NCBI GenBank assembly: GCA_035493955.1
Contig: DATJHI010000036.1
Location: 124,001-188,000 of the forward strand
Source: NCED01 sp035493955
GTDB lineage: Bacteria > Pseudomonadota > Alphaproteobacteria > Caulobacterales > Caulobacteraceae
Direction: 5' to 3'
Length of the DNA: 64,000 nucleotides
Part shown: positions 57,232 to 64,000 of the stretch, one piece after another
How the letters are laid out: every line of letters begins with the position of its first letter
How positions within the stretch are numbered: position 1 is the first letter of the stretch
Notes under the pieces: generated by a model
What the model was told of the DNA's origin: nothing
The model's database searches: none
Seen by the model: only the letters and a program-made list of their open reading frames with translations
Translations under genes and position numbers: made by a program

Positions 57232-58356
57232 ATGCCCGTCTCCCTCAAAACCGCCTACCAGCAACGCCTCGCCGCCGGCGAGATCGCCCCCGACGGGGCC
57301 CAGGCCGCGGCCGTCGAAGCCCTGTCGCGGCTGGAGGGCGAGCTGAACGCCGCCGGCGAGCCGGGCTTCGGCCTGTCGTTCTTCCGCAAACGCGAGCCGG
57401 CGGCGCGAGGGGTCTATCTCCACGGCCCGGTCGGGCGGGGCAAGTCCATGCTGATGGACCTGTTCTTCGACTCCGCGCCGGTGGCCCGCAAGCGCCGGGC
57501 CCACTTCCACGCCTTCATGGCCGAGGTGCACGCCGACATCGACGCCTGGCGCCGGGGCGACGCGGCCGAGCGCAAGGCCCGGTTCGGGACCAACAAGGGC
57601 GACGATCCGATCGCGCCCACGGCCGGACGCATCGCCGAAACGGCGCGGCTGCTGTGCTTCGACGAGCTGCACGTCACCGACATCGCCGACGCCATGATCC
57701 TGGGGCGCCTGTTCGAGGCCCTGTTCGCCGCCGGCGTGACCCTGGTGGCGACCTCGAACCGGGCGCCGGACGACCTTTACGCCGGGGGCATCAACCGCCA
57801 GCTGTTCCTGCCCTTCATCGCCATGCTGAAGGAGCGGATGGAGGTGGTCCGGGTCGGGGGGCCCAAGGACTTCCGCCTGGACCGGCTGAAGGGGGCCCAG
57901 GTCTATTTTTCTCCCCTCGACTCCGCCCAGGAGGCAGCGTTCGACGCCCTGTGGCGCGACCTGCTCGACGGCGCGGAGGAGACCGGCGCGACGGTGGAGG
58001 TGCTGGGCCGGAAGCTTCGGTTGCCGCACGCAGCGGGGGGGTGCTTAAGGTCGAGCTTCATCAGCCTGTGCGGCCAGGCGCTGGGGTCCCAGGACTACCT
58101 GGCCCTGGCCCAGCGGTTCCACACCGTCTTCCTGGAAAACGTGCCCCGCCTGTCCGCCGACAAGCGCAACGAGGCGGCCCGGTTCGTCACCCTGATCGAC
58201 GCCCTCTATGAGGCGCGCACCAAGCTGGTGACCCTGGCGGAGGCCGAGCCGGACGACCTCTATCCGGCCGGCGACGGAGCCTTCGAGTTCGAGCGCACTG
58301 CGTCTCGCCTGCAGGAGATGCGCTCCGCCGACTATGTCGACGAGGACCGGGAGTGA
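57232..58356 (+). CDS. zapE: Cell division protein ZapE (AFG1-like ATPase)
   Basis: 374 residues. Walker A is LHGPVGRGKSMLMDLFF, followed by the family segments RAHFHAFMAEVHADI, LLCFDELHVTDIADAMIL (Walker B), TLVATSNRAPDDLYAGGINR and VPRLSADKRNEAARFVTLID. ZapE destabilises FtsZ filaments during constriction in E. coli; AFG1 relatives are mitochondrial quality-control ATPases. It begins 70 nt after the cyclase gene. The last 25 nt overlap bioB on the other strand. Confidence 0.94.
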   Translation: MPVSLKTAYQQRLAAGEIAPDGAQAAAVEALSRLEGELNAAGEPGFGLSFFRKREPAARGVYLHGPVGRGKSMLMDLFFDSAPVARKRRAHFHAFMAEVHADIDAWRRGDAAERKARFGTNKGDDPIAPTAGRIAETARLLCFDELHVTDIADAMILGRLFEALFAAGVTLVATSNRAPDDLYAGGINRQLFLPFIAMLKERMEVVRVGGPKDFRLDRLKGAQVYFSPLDSAQEAAFDALWRDLLDGAEETGATVEVLGRKLRLPHAAGGCLRSSFISLCGQALGSQDYLALAQRFHTVFLENVPRLSADKRNEAARFVTLIDALYEARTKLVTLAEAEPDDLYPAGDGAFEFERTASRLQEMRSADYVDEDRE

Positions 58357-59339
58357 TGTGAGGGCCGGTCGGGCGAAGCGGCCATCGGCCTCATCCCCAG
58401 GGCCTTCAGCAGCGCCGCGTCCTCGTTCGTTTCCGGATTGGGCGTGGTCAGGAGCCTGGCGCCCACGAAGATCGAATTGGCGCCGGCCAGGAAGCACAGG
58501 GCCTGCATCTCGGCGCTCATGCCTTCGCGGCCGGCCGAAAGCCGCACCACCGACCTCGGGCAGACCAGGCGGGCCACCGCGACGGTGCGCACGAACTCCA
58601 GCGGCTCCAGCGGCGGGCTGTCGCCCAGGGGCGTGCCGGGAATCGGGACCAGGGCGTTGATCGGAACCGACTCCGGATGGACCGGCAGGGTGGCCAGGGC
58701 GTGCAGCAGGCCGGCCCGCGCGGCGCGGTCCTCGCCCATGCCGACGATGCCGCCGCAGCAGACCGCCATCCCCGCCTCGCGCACCCGGGCCAGGGTGTCC
58801 AGCCGGTCCTGGTAGACGCGGGTGGTGACCACCCGGCCGTAGTCCTCCGGCGCGGTGTCGAGGTTGTGGTTGTAGTAGTCGAGCCCGGCCCCCGCCAGCG
58901 CCCGGGCCTGGCCATCCGACAGCATGCCCAAGGTGGCGCAGGTCTCCAGCCCCAGCGCCTTCACCCCGGCGATCATCGCCGCCAGCTTTTCGATGTCGCG
59001 GTCCTTAGGTTCGCGCCAGGCCGCGCCCATGCAAAACCGCTGGGCCCCGTCAGCCTTGGCCCGCGCCGCCTCGGCGATCACCGCCTCGGGCTGCATCAGC
59101 CGGTCGGCCGAAAGGCCGGTGTCGAACTTCGCCGACTGGCTGCAGTAGCCGCAATCCTCGGCGCAGCCCCCGGTCTTGATCGACAGCAGTTGGGAGAGTT
59201 GGACCTCGGCGGGATCGAACCAGGCCCGGTGGACGCCGGCGGCCCGGAAGACCAGCTCGGGGAAGGGCAGGTCGAACAGGGCTTCGACCTCTGCGCGGGT
59301 CCAGTCGTGGCGGGGCTCGGCCGCAGGCGGAGTGATCAT
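58332..59339 (-). CDS. bioB: Biotin synthase BioB
   Basis: 335 residues. The radical-SAM cluster motif is CAEDCGYC (Cys59, 63, 66). The second cluster and substrate region include YYNHNLDTAPE, CCGGIVGMGE, INALVPIPGTPL and VRLSAGREGM. It inserts sulfur into dethiobiotin. The C-terminal tail (SPDRPSHHSRSSST) is encoded over the zapE 3' end and is probably dispensable. No other bio gene is near. Confidence 0.96.
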   Translation of the reverse strand: MITPPAAEPRHDWTRAEVEALFDLPFPELVFRAAGVHRAWFDPAEVQLSQLLSIKTGGCAEDCGYCSQSAKFDTGLSADRLMQPEAVIAEAARAKADGAQRFCMGAAWREPKDRDIEKLAAMIAGVKALGLETCATLGMLSDGQARALAGAGLDYYNHNLDTAPEDYGRVVTTRVYQDRLDTLARVREAGMAVCCGGIVGMGEDRAARAGLLHALATLPVHPESVPINALVPIPGTPLGDSPPLEPLEFVRTVAVARLVCPRSVVRLSAGREGMSAEMQALCFLAGANSIFVGARLLTTPNPETNEDAALLKALGMRPMAASPDRPSHHSRSSST

Positions 59340-59454
59340 GGCCCCGCTTTAGCAGGGCGGGGCCGTCCGCGAAACCGAGGGACCGCCGGCTTGGCGCTTC
59401 ATTAAGCAATCATGGTGCATGCTCGGGAAACCATAACGATGTCCGGAGAAGGCG

Positions 59455-60780
59455 ATGGCCGCCGCCGCCCGCGTACCCCACAGCGATCCGGAGCCGTCGC
59501 GCTATGCGGCCTCGGAGGCCTTGCTGGCGCGGGCCCGCGAGTTCATCCCCCTCGGCGCCCAGACCTTCTCCAAGTCCATCACCCAGCTGCCGTTCGGGGC
59601 CTCGCCCTATTTCGCCGCCCGCGCCAAGGGGGCGACCCTGTGGGACGAAGACGGCCACGCCTACGTCGACTTCTGCAACGCGCTGTGCGCCGTCACCCTC
59701 GGCTATGCCGACCCGGACGTGAACGCGGCGGCCGCGGCCCAGGTCGCCGACGGCAGCGTGTTTTCCCTGTCTCATCGGCTGGAGGCCGAGGTGGCCGAGC
59801 GGATCTGCCAGCTGGTCCCCTGCGCCGAGGCCGTGCGTTTCGGCAAGAACGGCTCGGACGCCACCAGCGGCGCGATCCGCGTGGCCAGGGCCTACACCGG
59901 CCGCGACCGGGTGCTGACCTGCGGCTATCACGGGTGGCAGGACTGGTCGATCGGGGCCACGGCGCGCTCCAAGGGCGTCCCCCAGGCGGTCCGCGACCTG
60001 ACCACGCCCTTCCGCTTCAACGATCTGGAGGCGCTCGCCGCCCTGCTCGACGCCCACGCGGGCGAGGTGGCGGCCATCATCCTCGAGCCTATGAACGTGA
60101 CGGCCCCCGCCCCCGGCTATCTGCAGGGCGTGCGCCGGCTGGCGGACAAGCACGGCGTGGTGCTGATCTTCGACGAGACCATCACCGGTTTCCGCTTCGA
60201 CAAGGGCGGCGCCCAGGCCCTGTTCGGGGTCACGCCGGACCTGGCGACCTTCGGCAAGGGCCTCGCCAACGGTTTTCCCCTGTCGGCGGTGGCCGGCAAG
60301 CAGGCCCTGATGGCCGAGATGGAGGAGGTGTTCTTCTCCTTCACCATGGGCGGCGAGGCGGTCTCCCTGGCGGCGGCCAAGGCGGTGCTGGACAAGCTCG
60401 ACCGCGAGCCGGTGATTCAGACCCTGCGCATCCGCGGGGCGGAGGTCCAGGCGGAGGTCGACCGGCTGCTGATAAACTCGGGAATGATCGCCTACGCCTC
60501 GATCAGCGGCGATCCGACCTGGAGCTTCCTCAATTTCACCCCGCCGCCGCAGGTCGACGTCTGGGCGTTGAAGACCTTGTTCCTGCAGGAGGTCTTCGCC
60601 CGCGGCCTGTTCACTCTGGGCACCCACAACATGTCCTACGCCCATGGGGACGAGGCGATCTCGGTCCTGGTCGACGTCTATGCCGAGGTGTTTCCCATCC
60701 TCGCCGAGGCCGTGCGCCGGGGCGACGTGGCCAAGCGCCTTCACTGCGCGCCCCTCCAACCCCTGTTCAAGGTCCGATGA
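59455..60780 (+). CDS. Class III aminotransferase (glutamate-1-semialdehyde aminotransferase-like)
   Basis: 441 residues from the ATG at 59455, with GGAGAAGG upstream. PLP-site motifs are RFGKNGSDATSGAIR, YHGWQDWSIG, FDETITGFRFDKGGAQ and the Schiff-base Lys in LATFGKGLANGFP. It resembles HemL but, given its neighbours, more likely acts on a nucleotide-linked or polysaccharide sugar. The following aldo/keto reductase gene overlaps its stop (ATGA). The next gene is an SpsF-type cytidylyltransferase, so these three form one operon. Confidence 0.88.
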   Translation: MAAAARVPHSDPEPSRYAASEALLARAREFIPLGAQTFSKSITQLPFGASPYFAARAKGATLWDEDGHAYVDFCNALCAVTLGYADPDVNAAAAAQVADGSVFSLSHRLEAEVAERICQLVPCAEAVRFGKNGSDATSGAIRVARAYTGRDRVLTCGYHGWQDWSIGATARSKGVPQAVRDLTTPFRFNDLEALAALLDAHAGEVAAIILEPMNVTAPAPGYLQGVRRLADKHGVVLIFDETITGFRFDKGGAQALFGVTPDLATFGKGLANGFPLSAVAGKQALMAEMEEVFFSFTMGGEAVSLAAAKAVLDKLDREPVIQTLRIRGAEVQAEVDRLLINSGMIAYASISGDPTWSFLNFTPPPQVDVWALKTLFLQEVFARGLFTLGTHNMSYAHGDEAISVLVDVYAEVFPILAEAVRRGDVAKRLHCAPLQPLFKVR

Positions 60781-61655
60781 GCGTGCGCGTCGCCAAGTTG
60801 GGCGTCGGCACGGCCCAGTTCGGCCTCGACTATGGCGTGTCGAACCGGCGCGGCCGACTGACGGAATCCGAAGCCGTGGCGGTGGTGCAGGTGGCCGCCG
60901 CCGCCGGCGTCAGCCTGTTGGATACCGCGGCCCAATACGGCGAGGCCGAAGCCGTGATCGGTCGCGTGCTGCCGCAACCCAACCGCTTTCGCCTCGTCAC
61001 CAAGACCGCGCGCGTCAGCGAAGGCGTCGACCGGGTCGAGGCCCGCGCCCGCGCCTCCCTCGACCGGCTGGGCGTCGCGCGCGCCGAGGCCCTGCTGGTG
61101 CATTCGGCCCCGGACCTTTTGGGTCCGGAAGGTCCGGAGCTGTGGGACCGGCTGAAGCGGCTCAAGGACGAGGGCCTCTACGCCAAGATCGGCATTTCCG
61201 CCTACGCCGCCGAAGACCCCCTGGGTCTGGCCCGCCGGTTCAAGCCCGACCTGATGCAACTGCCCGCCAGCGTGCTGGACCAGCGGCTGATCCAGGACGG
61301 GGTGCTGACGGAGATCGCCGCCCTGGGGGTGGAGATCCATCTGCGGTCGATCTTCCTGCAGGGTCTGCTGTTCCTGCCCCGTGACGGCCTGCCGGCCGGC
61401 CTCGCCGCCGCCGGCCCCCGGCTTTCGCGGATTCGCCGCACCATCGCCGAAGCCGGCGCCGACCCGCTGCAGGCGGCCCTCGCCTTCGCCCTTACTCGCC
61501 CCGAGGCGTCGACGGTGGTGGTGGGGGTGACCTCGGCGGCGGAGCTGCGCGCGATCCTGGCCGCCGCGGCGGCGCCGGCTCCCGACCTCGACTGGAGCGC
61601 CCTGTCCCTCGACCACAGCCTGGCGCTCGACCCGCACCTGTGGGCGGCGGCCTGA
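60777..61655 (+). CDS. Aldo/keto reductase family oxidoreductase
   Basis: 292 residues from the ATG overlapping the aminotransferase stop (60777-60780). It begins LGVGTAQFGLDYGVSNRRGR and has LLDTAAQYGEAEAVIG with the catalytic Tyr, TKTARVSEG with the Lys and ALLVHSAPDLLG with the His, in a family often next to sugar-modification genes. It should reduce or oxidise a keto-sugar intermediate using NADP. The SpsF-like gene follows 13 nt after the stop. Confidence 0.87.
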   Translation: MSVRVAKLGVGTAQFGLDYGVSNRRGRLTESEAVAVVQVAAAAGVSLLDTAAQYGEAEAVIGRVLPQPNRFRLVTKTARVSEGVDRVEARARASLDRLGVARAEALLVHSAPDLLGPEGPELWDRLKRLKDEGLYAKIGISAYAAEDPLGLARRFKPDLMQLPASVLDQRLIQDGVLTEIAALGVEIHLRSIFLQGLLFLPRDGLPAGLAAAGPRLSRIRRTIAEAGADPLQAALAFALTRPEASTVVVGVTSAAELRAILAAAAAPAPDLDWSALSLDHSLALDPHLWAAA

Positions 61656-61668
61656 ATCGGAGAAGCCG

Positions 61669-62436
61669 GTGATCCTTGCCGTCCTGCAGGCCAGAATGTC
61701 GTCCACCCGGATGCCGGGCAAGGTCATGGCTCCGGTCCTGGGCGAGCCGATGATCTGGCGTCAGATCGAGCGCATGCGCCGGGCGCGGACCCTGTCCAAG
61801 ATCGTCGTGGCCACCTCGACCGCCGCTTCCGACGACGCCCTGGCCGGCTTCCTGCTGGGGCGCGGATGCAGCGTCTACCGGGGCGACCTCAACGACGTCC
61901 TGGCCCGCTTCGCCGCCTGCGCCGCCGCCTGGAACCCCGACCACGTGGTGCGGCTGACCGCCGACTGCCCCCTGATCGATCCGCAGGTGATCGACGCGGC
62001 GACGGCCCTGGCCGTCAGCCAGGCCGCGGACTACGCCTCCAACTGCGAGCAGCGCAGCTATCCCGACGGGCTGGACGTGGAGGTGATCTCCGTCGGCGCC
62101 CTCGCCGCCGCCGCCCGTGAAGCGACCGGGGCGTTCGACCGCGAGCACGTCACGCCGTTCATCCGCTCCCGTCCGGAGCGCTTCCGCCAAGCGCATCTGA
62201 TCCAGGCCCGCAACCTGGGCGCCCTGCGCTGGACCGTCGATCGGCCCGAGGATTTCGCCTTCGTCCGGGCGGTGTTCGGCAAGCTCTATCCGGTCGACCC
62301 GGGCTTCGGCATGGAAGAGGTGCTGGAGCTTCTGGCCGAACGCCCCGACCTCGCCGCCCTGGCCGCCCGCGCCCAGGAGGCGGCCGGACCGGTCGCGGAG
62401 CCGACGGTGATCGAAACGCCTGCGGTCGCCGCTTAG
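61669..62436 (+). CDS. SpsF-like cytidylyltransferase
   Basis: 255 residues from a GTG with GGAG six bases upstream. The nucleotidyltransferase start is VLQARMSSTRMPGKVMAPVL, and VRLTADCPLIDPQVID with SYPDGLDVEVIS are typical of SpsF, related to KdsB-type CMP-sugar synthetases. SpsF-like enzymes appear in spore-coat or flagellin glycan clusters and activate a sugar acid or amino sugar. Its stop overlaps the convergent GNAT gene by 4 nt. No neuB homologue is visible in the window. Confidence 0.85.
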   Translation: MILAVLQARMSSTRMPGKVMAPVLGEPMIWRQIERMRRARTLSKIVVATSTAASDDALAGFLLGRGCSVYRGDLNDVLARFAACAAAWNPDHVVRLTADCPLIDPQVIDAATALAVSQAADYASNCEQRSYPDGLDVEVISVGALAAAAREATGAFDREHVTPFIRSRPERFRQAHLIQARNLGALRWTVDRPEDFAFVRAVFGKLYPVDPGFGMEEVLELLAERPDLAALAARAQEAAGPVAEPTVIETPAVAA

Positions 62437-62966
62437 GAATCCGCGCGGGGGGCGACCAGCCCCAGTTCGACGATGTCGCTTCGCCATCCGTCCAGGTCGT
62501 AATGGGCCCGGCGCAGGCCTTCGCGCACGAAACCCGCCTTCAGGAACGCCCGCTCGCTGCCGACATTGGCGGCGTAGAGTCCGGCCGAGAGCTTGGCCAG
62601 CTTGAGGTCGTCGAAGGCGTGGCGGACCAGGCGCGCGATCGCCTCGGCGGCATAGCCCCGGCTCCAGACGGTCCGCTCCCCGATCAACAGGCTGACGTCC
62701 CCCAGCCGATGGACGGGATGGACGGGCCCCAGCTTGATATTGCCGATATGGCGGTCGTTCTCGCGCAGGATGATCCCGAACAGGTGCTCGCCCTTGCGGG
62801 CGTTCACTGCGGCGACAAAGTCGGCGACGGTTTGAAGGGTCTGGGGACTGTGGCGGGTCTCCAGGTAGCGGTTCACCTCGGGGTCGTTGAGCCAGGCCAC
62901 ATAGGCCGGGGTGACGTCGGCTTCCGACAGCGGGCGCAGATAGAGGCGGGGAGCGTCGAGGCGCAT
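62433..62966 (-). CDS. GNAT acetyltransferase (RimJ/RimL-like)
   Basis: 177 residues. The start LYLRPLSEADVTPAYVAWLN with EVNRYLETRHSPQTL is typical of amino-sugar N-acetyltransferases such as those in flagellin glycosylation. The acetyl-CoA loop is WSRGYAAEAIARLV and the C-terminal NVGSERAFLKAGFVREG is complete. It lies on the opposite strand but immediately next to the SpsF-like operon, and the two may serve the same sugar pathway. A ribosomal-protein target cannot be excluded. Confidence 0.85.
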   Translation of the reverse strand: MRLDAPRLYLRPLSEADVTPAYVAWLNDPEVNRYLETRHSPQTLQTVADFVAAVNARKGEHLFGIILRENDRHIGNIKLGPVHPVHRLGDVSLLIGERTVWSRGYAAEAIARLVRHAFDDLKLAKLSAGLYAANVGSERAFLKAGFVREGLRRAHYDLDGWRSDIVELGLVAPRADS

Positions 62967-63095
62967 GGACGCAAGGAGAGCACGCCTTGAGCCTCCATGA
63001 AACTGGGAAGCGCGGGAGCGGCTCGGCGACGCCTCTGGAATGCCAAACTCACGCTGCTAGATAGGAACGCCCCCTCAATCCGCGAGAACCCGTTC

Positions 63096-64000
63096 ATGAA
63101 CCGCCTGAGCCTCTGCCTGCTGATCTCCGCCGCCGCCGCCCTCGCGGCGGGGCCGATGCAGGCGCAGGAGGCGACGCCGGCTAGCTCGGCCAAGACCGCG
63201 CCAAGTCCGTCCCTGGTTCCGCAGCGCTACGGCGACTACGGCCTGGACCTGGCGGGGCGGGACACTTCGGTCAGGCCTGGAGACGACTTCAACCGCTACG
63301 CCAACGGCCGCTATCTGGACGCGCTGAAGATTCCCTCCGACCGCGCCGGTTACGGGGTCAACTATGTGCTCTCCGAGCTGTCGGAGAACCAGGTCCACGC
63401 CATCCTCGCCGACATGGCCAAGACCAGCGTCGGCCAGCCCAATTCCGACCAGGCCAAGGCGGCCGCCTTCTACAAGGCCTTCATGGACGAGGGGCGGGTC
63501 AACGCCCTCGGCGCCAAGCCGATGCAGCCGGGCCTGGCCGCCATCCGCGCCGCCAAGACCCGCGACGACCTGGCCGGCCTGATGGGCGAGGCGACCCATG
63601 GTTTCCAGGGCTCGATCTTCGGGCTCTATATCGACGCCAACCCCAAGTCGCCCGACCGCTATGCGGTGAACGTGGTGCAGAGCGGCCTCGGGCTGCCGGA
63701 CCGGGACTACTACCTGAAGCCCGCCTTCGCCGAGAAGAAGGCCAAGTACCAAGCCTATGTGGCCAGGATGCTGACCATGGCCGGGTGGCCGGACGCCGAG
63801 GCCGAAGCCAAGGCCGTGGTCGCCTACGAGACCGCCATCGCCGAGGCCAGCTGGACCCGGGCCGAGCGCCGCGATCCGGAAAAGACCTACAACCCCTTCA
63901 CCGTCGCCGCCCTGCAGACATACGCTCCGGGCTTCGCCTGGGCGCGCTTCCTCAAGAGCGCCGGGATCGGCGGGGTCACAAACGTCATCGTCAACGAACG
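63096..64000 (+). CDS. M13 family metallopeptidase, 5' part (runs off the right edge)
   Basis: 301 residues are visible from the ATG at 63096. A signal peptide (LCLLISAAAALAAGPMQAQE, cleaved near 24) indicates export. The N-terminal M13 region is recognisable from RPGDDFNRYANGRYLDALKI, SGLGLPDRDYYLKPAFAEKK and RAERRDPEKTYNPFTVAAL. The zinc-binding HExxH site must lie beyond the window. These neprilysin-like enzymes (PepO) degrade peptides in the periplasm. A GCTAGATA -10-like sequence occurs at 63056-63063. Confidence 0.92.
   Translation, partial: MNRLSLCLLISAAAALAAGPMQAQEATPASSAKTAPSPSLVPQRYGDYGLDLAGRDTSVRPGDDFNRYANGRYLDALKIPSDRAGYGVNYVLSELSENQVHAILADMAKTSVGQPNSDQAKAAAFYKAFMDEGRVNALGAKPMQPGLAAIRAAKTRDDLAGLMGEATHGFQGSIFGLYIDANPKSPDRYAVNVVQSGLGLPDRDYYLKPAFAEKKAKYQAYVARMLTMAGWPDAEAEAKAVVAYETAIAEASWTRAERRDPEKTYNPFTVAALQTYAPGFAWARFLKSAGIGGVTNVIVNE

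Noticed and set aside
59455..60780. Aminotransferase as the haem-pathway enzyme HemL
   Set aside because: Sequence similarity fits, but operon coupling to an aldo/keto reductase and an SpsF-like gene favours sugar modification; left as a general call.
1..64000. CRISPR arrays, insertion sequences, prophage or rRNA
   Set aside because: No regularly spaced repeats, transposase, integrase, phage structural genes or rRNA sequence were seen. Both tRNA genes lack adjacent integrase or direct repeats, so no integration site is called.

Overview
The window is GC-rich chromosomal DNA from an alphaproteobacterium, most likely of the order Caulobacterales (Phenylobacterium or Caulobacter type). The main evidence is the density of recognisable Caulobacterales cell-cycle genes: cpdR, the large NAD-dependent glutamate dehydrogenase gdhZ, fzlA next to queG, the DUF1013 regulator trcR, and the nucleoid protein gapR. 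In addition, dnaN-recF-gyrB are clustered without dnaA, and several promoters fit the Caulobacter housekeeping pattern TTGAC, 9-14 nt, then CTATA. These identities come from family knowledge and reading by eye; no database search was run.

Layout. 1-4700: end of a low-complexity protein, a SleB-type cell-wall hydrolase, an orphan ParA-like ATPase, tRNA-Val, cpdR and a hybrid histidine kinase. 4700-12600: enoyl-CoA hydratase, a membrane-anchored unknown, a TraB/GumN protein and mutM on the minus strand; then ubiE-ubiB, a lipoprotein-like unknown on the minus strand, and coaBC-dut. 12600-17400: rimP-nusA (minus, facing dut), a receiver-only regulator, trmB and an AI-2E-type permease. 17400-31500: gdhZ, purH, a glycine-zipper protein, a family 2 glycosyltransferase, fructose-bisphosphate aldolase, an amine oxidase, a double ABC ATPase and a CelD-like acyltransferase. 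31500-38900: threonine ammonia-lyase behind a highly structured leader, an FKBP lipoprotein, argE, queG, fzlA, a DUF72 protein, trcR and a tiny DUF465 gene. 38900-44700: a second DUF465 gene, dnaN, a REPIN-like repeat, recF, gyrB, and the YggU and YggT genes. 44700-54000: tRNA-Ala, small proteins, galE, gapR and its partner, a HAD phosphatase, rpmJ, a lytic transglycosylase, the pnt transhydrogenase operon, a DUF4160-DUF2442 pair and rpsU. 54000-64000: a COQ9-like protein, purE-purK, a diguanylate cyclase, zapE, bioB, an aminotransferase/aldo-keto reductase/SpsF-like cassette, a GNAT enzyme, and the start of an M13 peptidase that runs off the right edge.

Most of the window is ordinary core genome in short operons. 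No phage, insertion sequence, CRISPR array or rRNA was seen. The most interesting signals are regulatory. Four growth or cell-cycle genes (trcR, rimP-nusA, rpmJ, rpsU) appear to have a promoter followed almost immediately by a strong hairpin at the expected 5' end of the mRNA. gdhZ sits behind a palindrome of two GANTC methylation sites and a 48-nt hairpin. The threonine ammonia-lyase gene has a leader with three hairpins. The Shine-Dalgarno sequence of recF is supplied by a repeat arm. Accessory-looking loci are the DUF4160-DUF2442 pair, the lipoprotein with a polymorphic-toxin-like tail, and the sugar-modification cassette near the right end.
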